Assembly (NCBI GenBank): GCA_018136815.1
Contig: CM030945.1
Coordinates: forward strand, 346,605 to 410,604
DNA length: 64,000 nucleotides
From: Isochrysis galbana
Lineage: Eukaryota > Haptophyta > Isochrysidales > Isochrysidaceae
Reading direction: 5' to 3'
The notes beneath the pieces are model-generated. The model saw only the letters and a program-made list of their open reading frames with translations. It was not told where the DNA came from and searched no databases. Positions 35,389 through 45,940 of this stretch are shown here, one piece after another. The translations under genes were made by a program, and so were the position numbers. Position 1 is the first letter of the stretch. Each line of letters opens with the position of its first letter.

Positions 35389-38050
35389 TCAGCCAATAGG
35401 ATGCATCTTGAAGTCGCCAACTTTCGTGTTTTCTTTGATTTCAGCGAAAATCCGACCAACGGCGGCGCCTGCACGACGTGTTGCCTTGGGCACATCCTTG
35501 GAGATTAGCGAAGAGACCTAAGGGTCACACAAGCGAAAAAATGAGCTGCAGCTCGCCAAGCTGCACGGACAGTAGGCGAGCTGGTGGCCTGCGCTCTTCA
35601 CCTCTTTGGCCGCCTCTTGAGCCGCATCAAGCACTGAACTCGACGCCTTCGCCGTTGACTCAAGCATAGAGCGCACATTGTGCGAGGCTGCGTCACTCCA
35701 GCACCGACCACCATGTGCCGCGGCTGCAGCAGCACGGGCAGCTGCTATGGACGCGGCCGCCTTCTCCTCTGCCGCGGCCCTCTCCGCTGTGATGCGTGTT
35801 GCATCCGATTGCAGGCTCGAAATCCGCTCATTGGCACTCTGCAGGGAACGGGCGAGTGCCTCGCGATCTTTTTGCGCCTTCCGCTCCATCGTCGCCGTCG
35901 TCTCGCCCGCGGCTTGCGCAGCCTTGAGCTGCTGCGAGAGCGCAGCGATGCGCTTCTCGTATGCCTGTACGGCAGCGCCCTTCTCGGCTGCCATCTGGTC
36001 TACAAGACCGCGCATTAGCTCAGCCTGCCGCGACGCCGATGGGTTTGTGAAGACGATCCACTTGTAAGCCGCAATCGCTGGGAGCGGCGCCAAGAGGAGC
36101 AGCATCACCAGAAGAAAGCGAACAACCGTGCTAGGGGCGAGGCCCGCGGCGTAGCACGCTGTAATGCCCGCTCGCTTTACCCTCGTGACTTGCCTGCTAA
36201 GGCTAACAACAGCAGAGTGCGCCAGATTGGTTGCGGCAAAAGATGAGCGCCATGCCACCGAGCGGCTGACACGCCACTGCTCATACTTAGCGCGTGAGGC
36301 GTGCTTCAACTCTTGCCATTGTCCGGACCACATGATGAGGTTACGGAGCGCAGGCAGATCGGAGTGAGAGGGCTCGGAGGAGAGCGCATTGCCCCAAGGG
36401 TATTTGCGTAGATAAACATTGACACCCGCATCAAGGTAGGCATCTGTGGAGCCGATGACCGCCCACGGCGGCTTATATTCTTGGCGATCCTGCTGTTCCA
36501 TTGAACGAACTGAGGTCGGGTCGAAGGCGTACGGCTCGATGCCCTCGCGAGCGAGCGTCTCGCGCACCTGTAGCTTGAACTCCTCCTTCTCCTTGGTGGT
36601 CATGGTATCCGACTTTGCGATGATGGGCACAATATTAACCCATTTGTGGAGGCGACGCATGAAGGCCACATCAATGTGCTTGAGCCTGTGTGGTGCGATG
36701 AAATATAGGCAGCAATGCACGAGCGGATCCTCGTTGCGCAAGCGGTCGTAATCGCGCGTGGTGGCCGATGTCTCGGCGAGTAGCTGCGCTTTGAAAAGCT
36801 TCTCGACGTGCGCCGTGATGACTTCGAATGACTCGACTGTGTTGAGATTGTCTCCGTAGCCAGGCGTGTCGATCAAGGTCACCATGAGCTCGTTCTTGCC
36901 AACGGTGATGCCGAATGGATCAAAGGGGGAAACGCGGACCGTGGCAGATGTCAGGCCTGACTTGGACGCAGCAGCCCCTTCCTCCTCGTCGTAGCCGCCG
37001 GCCTTGCCAGTCGCTGGGTCGCGGCGCATCTCACGAAGAGCAGCTTGGAGCGCCTCACACTCGGCCTGCACCGTCTGGGCTTCGACTTGCTTCTCGGCCG
37101 CGAGTTGGAAGTCGAGCGCATCGGCCGCTCGCTTCATCTCCATTCTGAGCGCCCTTGCCGATTCACGCAGGGTGTGGAGCTCCACGCGACGACGCTCGTC
37201 TGCTGCACGCAAAACCTTGAGCTCCTCTGCCAGTCGGACCATCTCACTCGATAAGCGGTTGATCTCAGCCTGCCTCTTCTGCGCGGTGACATATTTTCCC
37301 GTCTCGGCAGCAGCCCTCATTTCACGCTCAACTGCGTCGCGGCGAGTCGTCGCGTCCTCCAGAAGGCGGCGTGTCTCGATCACCTGATGAGAACAAGCGA
37401 GACGAGCAATCGTCACACGCCTACTTGCATGATGTCGCAGAATCCGCCACCGCACATGTGTTTGGGTGAAGGCAGGTGGCCGTGTGTGCCCACCTTTTGT
37501 GTCTCCTTGCGCTCAAACAACGCTGAAGTCGCATCCTCATCACGAAAACTCTTGAAGAAGGACTCCAAGAGTGTGGTCTTGCCAAGGCCAGCTTCGCCAA
37601 CAACCTGAATAGCATGGGCATGGCCTGACGATGAGCCTCGCCCACGATGGACTGCGCGCCTGATCAATACAAATCAGATACAGCTTGCGCGCATACGCCA
37701 TCCGGGCACCTCAGCTGGCCACATACCATCAAGTTGAAGCTCTCGCGCCCGGGCTCACGGGCACTGCGAGGATCGACGCACTTGCCATGGTACCTGTCGC
37801 GACCATGCCGGGAAATGTTTCAAGCAAAGACGGAATGAGGGGTGCGCATGGTCATGGGTGAGCTCGCTCACGGATCACGCTGCGGAGTAGCTAGCATCGA
37901 CTTGGATGACATGGTTTGCGACTTCTTCAGTGCGAGATACTCTGCGCCGATGACGCCATGTGGGACCAAGTTGTGCTCAACTTCGGTTCCCGATCGTCCG
38001 CTGTCCTCATTGTTGATGAGCAGCGTTGACGAAGAGCCTGGGAGGGCCAT
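35389..38050 (-). CDS. Septin GTPase with coiled coil inserted in the G domain and a transmembrane segment
   Basis: Five exons (38050-37872, 37793-37727, 37604-37494, 37383-35602, 35517-35389) with GT-AG introns of 78, 122, 110 and 84 bp restore ~755 aa with consistent phases. G1 is GEAGLGKT (~85-92), G3 DTPGYGD (~291-297), G4 AKSD (~375-378); the septin-unique element YPWGNALSSEPSHSD and the KYEQWR motif follow (~447-490). Residues ~120-240, between G1 and G3, are a charged heptad-like coiled coil; as I recall, canonical septins have only ~50 residues there. A hydrophobic helix at ~538-564 is followed by a second coiled coil. The last exon removes the stop at 35518 and adds an amphipathic-looking end (GRIFAEIKENTKVGDF). 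Septins form GTP-dependent filaments at membranes. The N-terminus is the weakest part; an upstream exon may exist. Confidence 0.85.
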
Positions 38051-38284
38051 GCAGACTGTGGCATCGGATCCGGACGACTCGGATGGATTGAGGATAGGGT
38101 CTCTCTAAGGGCCCAATGTCCAGAGAGCAGATTCGCGCCGCGACTGGCCCTTCGGGCCAATTCCTTCACGCCCCGTGTATCTGCATCCCTGGCAAGCGGG
38201 CTGGCTCACCTCCGCCGAGATCCCACTCGGTAGGCTCGAGGACCCATCCTTGCTCGGGCTGCGAGTCTGAGAGGAGAGAGGACT

Positions 38285-38700
38285 CAAGCGAGACAGGGAA
38301 GGCTTGGGGTTCGGACATGTGGCGAGCGGAGGTTATGGGACGAGCCTTGAGTGCCGAGGCGTAGCGCGAGCCGCGGGCGTCGGAGACTGGGCGTTGGGAG
38401 GAGGTTGGGAGTGGGTTGGGGGCGGTGGGGGGAGGAAGGGTGGGCTTGGGGGCGGATGTGGGGGGTGGGGGAAGGGGAAGGGGACGGGGGGGGGGGGGGG
38501 GAAGATAGGAGCGCGCGAGTGGCCGGGTGGAGGGAAAGAAAAAGGGGGGGAAGGCTGCTGGGGGGGGGGGGGGAGGGGACGGGGGGGGGGGAAGACCGCG
38601 CCACCCGCCGGCCCCCCCCCGCCCCCCCCCCCCCCCCGCCCCCCGGCCCCCCCCGGCCCCCTCGCCCCCCCGCCCCCCGGCCGTCATCACCGCTCGCCAC
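38285..38700. repeat. G-run then C-run low-complexity block
   Basis: GGGGTGGG-type sequence (38395-38595) passes into nearly pure C with GCC interruptions (38610-38685). The ORFs are artefacts. G-quadruplex and hairpin potential is high, and the block lies just upstream of the septin gene. Confidence 0.8.
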
Positions 38701-39153
38701 CGCAGACGGCTCCCATCTGCCTAGAGATGCGATCTGTAGAATGTAGAATGTAGGAGTGGGCCCCTTCGAGGATTCTGGGGGGGAAGTGGCTCACCGTCCA
38801 CAACGTGCGAAAGTTTGGAGTCGTTGGGCAGTTCGTCGGCCCTGTTCAGGTCGCGATCCGTCGACTGTGGGACGGAAGGAAGTTGAGCCATCAAATGTCC
38901 ACATGCCCGTTTACCAAAATAGACGAGGGGTCGGGGTTAACCCAACCGACCACTGATAGGGCGGTCAAACACGCCTTTTAACTTCTAAGGGTGAAAATTC
39001 ACCAAGTCAAGATTGAGGTTTTATCACGCGATTTTTAGGGAATTACCCTGGAAATGGGTATATTAGGCAGAATCTTATAAGAAATATGCACATTTTCGAC
39101 GCCATTCGACACACAGACCCAAAAACGTTTTCGCGCTCGTGCGAAATTGACGT
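38701..39153. other. Intergenic up to assembly gap; no gene recognised
   Basis: Contains TGATAGGGCGGTCAAACA at about 38955, the reverse complement of the start of the 53-kb tandem unit (TGTTTGACCGCCCTATCA). Confidence 0.5.
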
Positions 39154-39253
39154 NNNNNNNNNNNNNNNNNNNNNNNNNNNNNNNNNNNNNNNNNNNNNNN
39201 NNNNNNNNNNNNNNNNNNNNNNNNNNNNNNNNNNNNNNNNNNNNNNNNNNNNN
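39154..39253. other. Assembly gap (100 N)
   Basis: A run of 100 unknown bases; the round length suggests a scaffold gap of unknown true size. Confidence 0.98.
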
Positions 39254-39532
39254 CGACCACAAAAGTGCACCACAGGTCGCGCTGTGCGACGCGCGCGTGC
39301 GTTCCCCGGGCACGGTTACCATAGAACAGGCAGCACAGAGCCCTGCGCGATCGCACGGCGTCGCCTGCGCCCTCCACCTCGCCCCTGCTGGCATCTGCTG
39401 CCAGCCTCTCGCGCGCGTGCAGTGCGCGGCTGGCCGCGAGCCGTCAAAATGACGGTGCTGCGCATGATGGGCTGGCCCATCACGCGCGGCATCGCCTCAG
39501 TATGGTGGGAGGGGGTGCCTGCTGGCCTCCTG

Positions 39533-39820
39533 TGTCGCATTCGCGAATCGACACTCGTTAGGCTTCGCTCTTCTCTTCGTCGTTCGGTATTTATCGTTAT
39601 AATTCTCTCGTTCTCGTTCTCGGTCAAAAGCTTCGCTTGGATGCATGGGATCGTGGGTTGTGGAGCGCCCTCTCTCTTTCTCTCGAAAGAGAAGGGAAGT
39701 TTCCCCACCTTTCTTCCTCCCAGGCGCCTCGCAAATAGGTTTAATTTGCTATCTCCCCTGCGGTTCTTTATCTGCTTCTGGGGGCAATCAGGTTTAATTT
39801 GCGACCTCTTCGCATCTCTC
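39533..39820 (+). repeat. Left LTR-like repeat of copy A
   Basis: Begins TGTCGCATTCGCGAATCG (a palindromic core) and ends CGCATCTCTC. I see no difference from 44979-45266. Confidence 0.8.
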
Positions 39821-40070
39821 GGAGATTCCCGACGCCCACCGCGCCTACCTTCGTCGTCTCGTCGTCCTCGGCCGCAACCGCCGTTAGGGAATAGGCGAGG
39901 CCGCCGCCATATGCTTTGTTGACTTCTCGATTCCTCGGCGGCCTGGACCGCCACCCCTTTCGCTTCTCGATACTTCTGTCACTCCCGTTCGCGTTTCATT
40001 TCGTACCTCTAATGTTTCGCCTCTCCGATCTACGAGCTCGCCGTCCCTCGGGCGGCTGAGCAAAGCCTTC

Positions 40071-40640
40071 TTGTTGTCGTTCCAACCTGGGGATGCTACC
40101 CTAGGTTGCGATGCCGTCGTTCCCGAAGTTCGCGTTTTCGTTTCAGTCGTTCAATCTATCCGGAGTCACCCTCATCTGCTCATATGTGGTGGGGACGATT
40201 CGACTCCGGGAGTCCCGTTCTCTCTCGCCGTTCGTTCGCTACCTCCTTCGTCGCTCTCGTCGTCTTCGAATCATTCGTTCAATGCTCTCGATTACGAGCG
40301 CTCAACGCTAACTCTTGCCTTGAGCCGCGTCGCTGCCGACCCGTCTGCTGTCGCCAGTCAAATCCTGGATGGACTGGCCGATTTGTTCCCTCGAAACTCG
40401 CCGTTAAGCTGCCTTGGCCGTGCCAGCGAGGTTAGCCCCTCCGGATGGACGGTGGCCTACACGCTCGCTGCTCGCCCTTGGCTCGCTCCGCCTACGATGG
40501 TCGCGCCAACCCGATTGGGTTGGCAACCGATACCGACTAGCTCGTTTGAGGAATCGTTCGTTGACGGAGGGGTATTCGCCAATATGCCCTCCGTTGTACA
40601 ACGCGCATTCCGTCGATTGTTCCGTTCTCGTCGAAGCTAT
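40071..40640 (+). pseudogene. Ty3-like ORF remnant upstream of reverse transcriptase
   Basis: The frame containing HPHLLICGGDDSTPG and SEVSPSGWTVAYTLAAR matches the copy-B ORF at 11887-10703 nearly base for base to about 40620, then diverges where the reverse transcriptase frame begins. A deletion junction and a frame change are implied. Confidence 0.6.
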
Positions 40641-41808
40641 CGATCGTCTATCCCGAGGCCAAGGTTCTCGAGATTCTCTTTTTCTCTGTCTGCTCGACCT
40701 AGCCTCCGGTTTCTGGTGTCTGCCTATCAAGGAGGAGGACAAACCCATCACGGCGTTCTGTACCCACCGCCAGAAGTACGAGTTCAACTACCTCCCGTTC
40801 GGCGTCCAATCCGGCCCGTCCTACATGTGTCGTCTCATGGACGCGGTGCTCCAAGGCCTCGCGTGGGAGATTTGCATGCCGTACCTGGACGACATCGGAA
40901 TTTGGTCGACAGGTACAGGCAGCACGCTAGAGGAACGCGTCGACGCCTCATTCGAGCAGATGCTTCACCGTCTCGATCTCGTTCTCGAGCGTCTCCGTTG
41001 GGCCGGTCTCTCGTGCAAGGCCTCCAAGTGCATCTTGTTCGCTATCAAGGGCGAGTACCTCGGGCACGTCGTCTCTCGCCGTGGTCTCGAGATGGACCCC
41101 AAGAAAGTCGAGGCGGTACGCTCGATCGATCCGCGTCACATCAATTCGCTCGAGAAGGTCCGCTCGTTTCTCGGCCTTTGTTCGTACTACCGTCGGTTCA
41201 TCAAGGGCTTCGCGCACGTTGCGGCCCCTCTCACCGACCTGACTCGTACGGGCGTCGATGTGGCTACCGTCTCTCAGTCACCTGAGTGTCAGACAGCGAT
41301 CCGCCGCCTCATCGACCTCATCACGTCCGCACCAGTGTTAGCTGCACCTCGTCACGACAAGGAGTTCATCGTCAAAACGGACGCGGCCAGCACCCTGGGT
41401 ATCGGTGGCATTCTGTCGCAAGTTGACGATCATGGGCATGAGCATGTAGTCGCGTATTACGGTCGCCGCCTTACCGCCGCGGAGCGTCACTGGACCACCA
41501 CCGAAGTGGAGCTTCTCGCTGCCCTGGAAAGTATTCGTACTTGGAGACCGTACCTTTGGGGCCGGCACTTCCGCCTCGTCATTGATCACCAAGCTCTCCG
41601 TTGGTTGCACACCATGAAGGACACCGTCCAGGGTGGGCCGGCGTCGCGCCTGATGCGATGGGCGCTCAAGTTGTCTGAGTACCGCTTCACCGTCGAGCAC
41701 AAACCAGGCGCGAACCACAAAGATGCTGATGGCGTATCACGCTTGGTGGCAGCAGACGATGGGACGTCGGAGACGTCCGCTCCTAAGCAGGGGGTGGGCA
41801 GCTGCTAG
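40414..41808 (+). CDS. Reverse transcriptase-RNase H (5'-truncated), Ty3/gypsy type
   Basis: Recognisable homology begins near 40620. LLDLASGFWCLPI is the motif-A aspartate region, LPFGVQSGP motif B, and YLDD the catalytic motif C; LGHVVS and FLGLCSYYRRFI are the connecting region typical of Ty3 elements. RNase H follows with KTDAASTLGIGGILSQ, TEVELLA and VIDHQAL. The fingers subdomain and the protease that should precede are missing, so an active polymerase is unlikely. The first ~70 codons of this ORF are the wrong frame of the upstream remnant. The stop at 41808 separates it from the integrase ORF. Confidence 0.9.
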   Translation: MAVPARLAPPDGRWPTRSLLALGSLRLRWSRQPDWVGNRYRLARLRNRSLTEGYSPICPPLYNAHSVDCSVLVEAIDRLSRGQGSRDSLFLCLLDLASGFWCLPIKEEDKPITAFCTHRQKYEFNYLPFGVQSGPSYMCRLMDAVLQGLAWEICMPYLDDIGIWSTGTGSTLEERVDASFEQMLHRLDLVLERLRWAGLSCKASKCILFAIKGEYLGHVVSRRGLEMDPKKVEAVRSIDPRHINSLEKVRSFLGLCSYYRRFIKGFAHVAAPLTDLTRTGVDVATVSQSPECQTAIRRLIDLITSAPVLAAPRHDKEFIVKTDAASTLGIGGILSQVDDHGHEHVVAYYGRRLTAAERHWTTTEVELLAALESIRTWRPYLWGRHFRLVIDHQALRWLHTMKDTVQGGPASRLMRWALKLSEYRFTVEHKPGANHKDADGVSRLVAADDGTSETSAPKQGVGSC

Positions 41809-41930
41809 CCGCCGTCGTCCCTAACTCTTGCTCCACCACAGCATCGGATGGTCAGCCGCCAGCCGTCGCCGCCTCTCGTTCTCGTACCACAACGGCATCC
41901 AGTCTGCAAGCCGACGAACGGTCGTCCAGG

Positions 41931-43925
41931 ATGTCCTCTACGACCAGGGATTCTATCAACCTCTCCTACCTCGACGTCGGTACACCCAACGCCGAGGCGC
42001 TCAAGGAGGCACAGGCCGAGGACCCCGACTGCTACGACCTCATCCGCTTTCTCTCTTCCGCTCCTCATAACCCCGACCTCGACCATCGTCGCTTGCGTTG
42101 GCTTAGCCGCGAATCTTCTCGATGCCTGTTGCGATCTGGACTACTCTACCGACGAGTGCCGACGAGAAACGGCGAGAAGCTTTGCCTCTACGTGCCGAAG
42201 ACGATGCGCCGTGCCTACCTCGAAGCCTTTCACGACCACCTGTGCCACCTCGGCGACAACCGGATGGCGCGCCTTTTACGCGACCGATATTTTTGGCCTG
42301 GCATGAACGCAGACGTCTGTGAGCACGTTCGCCAATGTCACGAGTGCACCTTAGCTAAGCCTCCCTTCCGCCACCTCGCAGACCCAAAGGGACCGCAGGT
42401 CGGCGCCTATCCGTTCGACATCGTCTTTTGCGACGTCGTGTCGATGGCTCCCACGCACGACTTCATCAAGGGCTCTCGAGGCTTCGACAAGCTCCTCGTT
42501 TTCGTGGACTCGCTCACTCGTTGGATCGAGGCGGCCCCTCACAACGGCGACCCCTCGAGTGCCGACGCTCTTCACGCCTTCATGTCGTACGTCGTTTCTC
42601 GGCACGGAGTACCAAGGCAACTTCGCTCGGACTCCGGCAGCAACCTCGCTAGCCAACTCACCTCGGTCATCCTCGAGCGCACCGGCACCGACTTGCGGCC
42701 TAGCACACCTCATCATCACGAGAGTGTGGGCCTGGTGGAACGAGCGCAACAGACGTTGATCAACATGGCTCGCGCTACCGATGAAGGCGGCGGCCATTGG
42801 GTCGATCATCTTCCGTTCTTTCTAATGAGCATGCGCGCTTCAGCCAATCGCATTACCCGCATGTCGCCTGCTGCCTTGCTCTATGGCCGTGAGCTTCGCC
42901 TGCCTGCCCAGCTTTCTGATCCACCTGACACTGGTCCACCTCCCGAGTTACCTCAGGAAATTCGCTCGTACGCTTGGAAAATGCATTGTCGCTTAAAGGC
43001 AGCGTGGGCCGCAGCTTATGATGCAACTTTAGAATCTCAAGCCGACGCACTCGCTGACACACTACGCACTCACTCTCCCCCTATCCAATTTGCTCCAGGT
43101 GATAGGGTGGTTCGCAAAATTCCAGGACACCGCAACAAGCTCCTCTACCACTACAGCGGACCATACCGCATTGCCGAGGCGCTTGGCGCTGGCCGCTACC
43201 GACTACGCGACCAAGAAAATCGCCTCCTCTCCGAGGAGGTGCATGTGACTAACCTCCGTCCCTACTATACCCTCACAGATGAAGATCCTGTCCAAACAGA
43301 TGAGTATCTGGTGGATTCACTCCTTGACCGCAAGGGTCGAGGTGATTCCAGGCAGTATCTCGTCAAGTGGCGTGGTTACGCGAAAGCTGCGGCCACATGG
43401 GAGCCGCTAGCCGAATTGCTTCGCCGCTGCGAGTCGCTCGTCACCGCCTATGATGATGCTCACCCCTTCCCGCCTCTTCGTAAGCCTCAGATGAGAAAGC
43501 GGGCTGCAGAATCACAATCTCAGACCGTCTCAGCCCCGCCGACGTCGCACGCGATCGAAGCTCCCGTGGGATCCGAGACCACCGGCTTGGATCATCAGGC
43601 CCCGCGCCGCTCGCCTCGTCTCGCACCGTCCTTGCACAGTGGCCCCATTGCTCATGTCTCCCATTTGCCCGTCTCAGCCCGCCCGTCTGTTGCCAACCCT
43701 GCAGGTCCAATGATGCGGCCGCAGCACGCGGTCTTCGTCCTCGGGCAGTGGTGGTACTCGTCGGGATCGTCGCGCGGTTCCCCGTGGTTTGGCTCCCACG
43801 CATTTGCGCACGCTGCCCTTGCCTCGCCTACCTTCGTTCGCTGTCGCTCCGAGGCTCTCGCACGCCTGTCGCCATCGGATCGCACCCTCGTCTCTCTCCT
43901 CGATACACCCTCTGCGTTCTTCTGA
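41931..43925 (+). CDS. Integrase with C-terminal chromodomain, Ty3/gypsy type
   Basis: A 664-codon ORF. The zinc-binding segment FHDHLCHLGDNRMARLL...CHEC is followed by the catalytic core with D (FCDVV), D (RSDSGSN) and E (GLVERAQQTL) in DDE order. GDRVVRKIPGHRNKL...GPYRI is the GPY/F-like domain. The chromodomain is at about 43300-43420 (EYLVDSLLDRKG...QYLVKWRGY...ATWEP). The family inserts element cDNA into chromosomes, and the chromodomain can bias target choice toward modified chromatin. Core motifs look intact. The last ~150 residues are Ser/Pro-rich. Confidence 0.92.
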   Translation: MSSTTRDSINLSYLDVGTPNAEALKEAQAEDPDCYDLIRFLSSAPHNPDLDHRRLRWLSRESSRCLLRSGLLYRRVPTRNGEKLCLYVPKTMRRAYLEAFHDHLCHLGDNRMARLLRDRYFWPGMNADVCEHVRQCHECTLAKPPFRHLADPKGPQVGAYPFDIVFCDVVSMAPTHDFIKGSRGFDKLLVFVDSLTRWIEAAPHNGDPSSADALHAFMSYVVSRHGVPRQLRSDSGSNLASQLTSVILERTGTDLRPSTPHHHESVGLVERAQQTLINMARATDEGGGHWVDHLPFFLMSMRASANRITRMSPAALLYGRELRLPAQLSDPPDTGPPPELPQEIRSYAWKMHCRLKAAWAAAYDATLESQADALADTLRTHSPPIQFAPGDRVVRKIPGHRNKLLYHYSGPYRIAEALGAGRYRLRDQENRLLSEEVHVTNLRPYYTLTDEDPVQTDEYLVDSLLDRKGRGDSRQYLVKWRGYAKAAATWEPLAELLRRCESLVTAYDDAHPFPPLRKPQMRKRAAESQSQTVSAPPTSHAIEAPVGSETTGLDHQAPRRSPRLAPSLHSGPIAHVSHLPVSARPSVANPAGPMMRPQHAVFVLGQWWYSSGSSRGSPWFGSHAFAHAALASPTFVRCRSEALARLSPSDRTLVSLLDTPSAFF

Positions 43926-44017
43926 CAGTCGCGACTGTCACGCCCCTCCGATATCTATCAACGCCGTCGTTTACGTTTGATCGCGGTACGGGAACGTACG
44001 GGAATTCTTTTCCTGTT

Positions 44018-44078
44018 CCCCCCCGCGGTCGCCGAATTTTCCCCCCGCGGCCGCCGAATAGTTCCCCCCGCGGGAAGA
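44018..44078 (+). repeat. Short tandem repeat CCCCCCGCGG(C/T)CGCCGAAT
   Basis: Two full and one partial direct copies of about 29 bases, located in the untranslated end of copy A. Confidence 0.7.
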
Positions 44079-44469
44079 GAGGTATGGCTCGCCCCCCTTT
44101 CGACCACGGAGGATGGATCTCCCTCCCCTTTCGCTGCGCTCTGTCAGGAGACCCCCGTACCTCGTCGTTTAGCTCGCGCGTGACGTGCTCGGTACAATCG
44201 TACTATCTCGCCGCCTTTCGCCGTTGGTCGCTCGACTTTTGATATCTTGGAGCACAGGAGACGCCGCGTTGTAACTTGGGTGCCGCCACACCGCCCAAAC
44301 ATCCAGGTAAAACTCTCGTAAAAGAGAGAAGAGGATGGGTTGCAGCGTTGAGTCCTGCGGTCTGCCGCGCCGGCCGCCGATTCTACACCTTATCGTCCGG
44401 ACGGGTGTGGTACTTCCTGTCTCTTCGATCGTCGCGCACTATTCTTATAGTTCGTCGTTCGTCGTTCGT

Positions 44470-44680
44470 CGTTCGTTCTTCGATTCTCGATTCTCGATTC
44501 TCGTCGTTCCGCGTTCTTCGTTTCTCGTTCTTCGATTCATCGTCGATTCTCGATTCTCGTCGTTCCGCGTTCTTCGTTTCTCGTTCTTCGATTCTCGATT
44601 CTCGTCGTTCCGCGTTCTTCGTTTCTCGTTCTCGATTCTCGATTCCCGTCGTTCCGCGTTCTCATCGGTCCTCGATTGTT
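44470..44680 (+). repeat. Tandem repeats CGTCGTTCCGCGTTCTTCG
   Basis: Four units of roughly 50-60 bases built from TTCTCGATTCTCGTCG and TTCCGCGTTCTTCGTTTCTC. The variation between units includes short indels. Confidence 0.85.
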
Positions 44681-44762
44681 CGTAACTTCTCGGTGCGTCG
44701 CTCATCACGTCTTCCGTCTTGGTTCGACGTTTGGCGCGCGGCTCTCCATCCATTCGGATTCA

Positions 44763-44850
44763 TTGTTTCATTCGCTCTTCGGATTTATTGTTATTGTTTC
44801 ATTCGCTCTTCAGATTTATTGTTTCATTCGCTCTTCGGATTTATTCGCTC
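44763..44850 (+). repeat. Tandem repeats TGTTTCATTCGCTCTTCGGA
   Basis: Three units of about 26-32 bases plus a partial one, just before the right LTR. Confidence 0.85.
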
Positions 44851-44978
44851 TTCGCTCTTGGCTCATTCGGTCTCGTTCAGGATTGCTCTTCTACCTTTCT
44901 CGTGGCTTGCTTGGAGCTCTCCGATGTCCGTTAGGTTCTCTTCATTTCCTCGCGGGACGCTCGATCCTAGCAGGGGGG

Positions 44979-45940
44979 TGTCGCATTCGCGAATCGACAC
45001 TCGTTAGGCTTCGCTCTTCTCTTCGTCGTTCGGTATTTATCGTTATAATTCTCTCGTTCTCGTTCTCGGTCAAAAGCTTCGCTTGGATGCATGGGATCGT
45101 GGGTTGTGGAGCGCCCTCTCTCTTTCTCTCGAAAGAGAAGGGAAGTTTCCCCACCTTTCTTCCTCCCAGGCGCCTCGCAAATAGGTTTAATTTGCTATCT
45201 CCCCTGCGGTTCTTTATCTGCTTCTGGGGGCAATCAGGTTTAATTTGCGACCTCTTCGCATCTCTCCCTTAGGCACATCGCACTCCTTTCGTCTTATTTG
45301 GTAGGTCTCTTGGAATCCTGCGTAGCAAGATTGCCCCTCGATTCCGTTATGGTGCGATTCCCGTTCCAGACAAGATCGCCGACAGATCGCCCTTTGATCG
45401 TCGTCCGTTGTTGTCTGATCGGAGTGTTTGGGTTTGATTTCAGTCGAGTTATGTGAGAAAGTCGTGGGGCGAGAGTCGGGGTGTTTTCCTGGGTGTCGTT
45501 GTCCGTCGTCCTGTCGTCAGTCGTCATCCGTCGTCGCTCTCGCTCTCGTCGCTCTCGCTCTCGTAACACTCAGACCTTACAATCCCTCCTCACCTCGCCA
45601 GCCCCTGCCACCACAGCCCTCCTCACACTCACCCTCGCCTTTCGCCGCTCGTTCCATGTCGCTTTCGCCGCCGTCCTCGCCCTCGCTCAAGCCCGCCTGC
45701 CCGCCTTCCTCTGCTGACGGGCTTCAGCCCGTCAGCACCTCTGAAGTCGTCTCCTCCGCCGCGCCTGCCGCCGGCATGCATCCTTCCTCATTGCCCTCAG
45801 GCCCTATGGGCCAGCCCAATTCGTCATCCTGGCCGCGCAGACCCTCGCCAGAGCGGCCACAGGCCGCGTGCGAGGCCACTGGCGAGGCCAGCGACCATCG
45901 CTGCGGCCGCCATCGCGCGCCGCCGCAGGAGAAAAAGATC
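44979..45940 (+). mobile_element. Second deleted Ty3-like copy (copy D), sharing the right LTR of copy A
   Basis: The LTR-like block 44979-45266 continues into a leader (45267-45431) that matches 12612-12455 (minus). After an unmatched ~130 bases, 45640-45800 matches the Pro-rich end of copy B (about 11190-11040, minus). So the repeat at 44979 behaves both as the right end of copy A and as the left end of another copy. All coding capacity except that tail is gone. Confidence 0.6.

Larger units (their letters stand above)
39533..45266 (+). mobile_element. Ty3/gypsy-type LTR retrotransposon with chromodomain (copy A), internally deleted
   Basis: Two apparently identical 288-bp repeats (39533-39820, 44979-45266) flank truncated reverse transcriptase, RNase H, integrase and chromodomain coding in the order of a chromovirus-type Ty3 element. 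Gag is absent: the sequence after the left repeat does not match the leader seen after the right repeat. The reverse transcriptase lacks its first motifs. There is no obvious target-site duplication. I infer that the structure arose from deletion and/or recombination between copies. Confidence 0.85.

Noticed and set aside
35518..35520. TAG as the natural end of the septin
   Set aside because: A GT-AG intron (35518-35601) removes it and adds a 42-residue helical end; the sequence before the stop in the unspliced frame (Cys/Ser-rich) looks like intron translation.
38351..38753. Gly/Pro-rich ORFs of ~130-150 codons
   Set aside because: Products of the G-run/C-run block; composition only.
40948..41217. 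Minus-strand ORFs within the retrotransposon and within the dynein gene (many)
   Set aside because: Antisense shadows of GC-rich coding sequence with no recognisable domain.
45340..45375. TGGTGCGATTCCCGTTCC as a tRNA primer-binding site
   Set aside because: It starts with TGG, but its reverse complement does not contain a convincing tRNA T-arm, and it is ~80 bases beyond the apparent LTR end. Kept only as a possibility.
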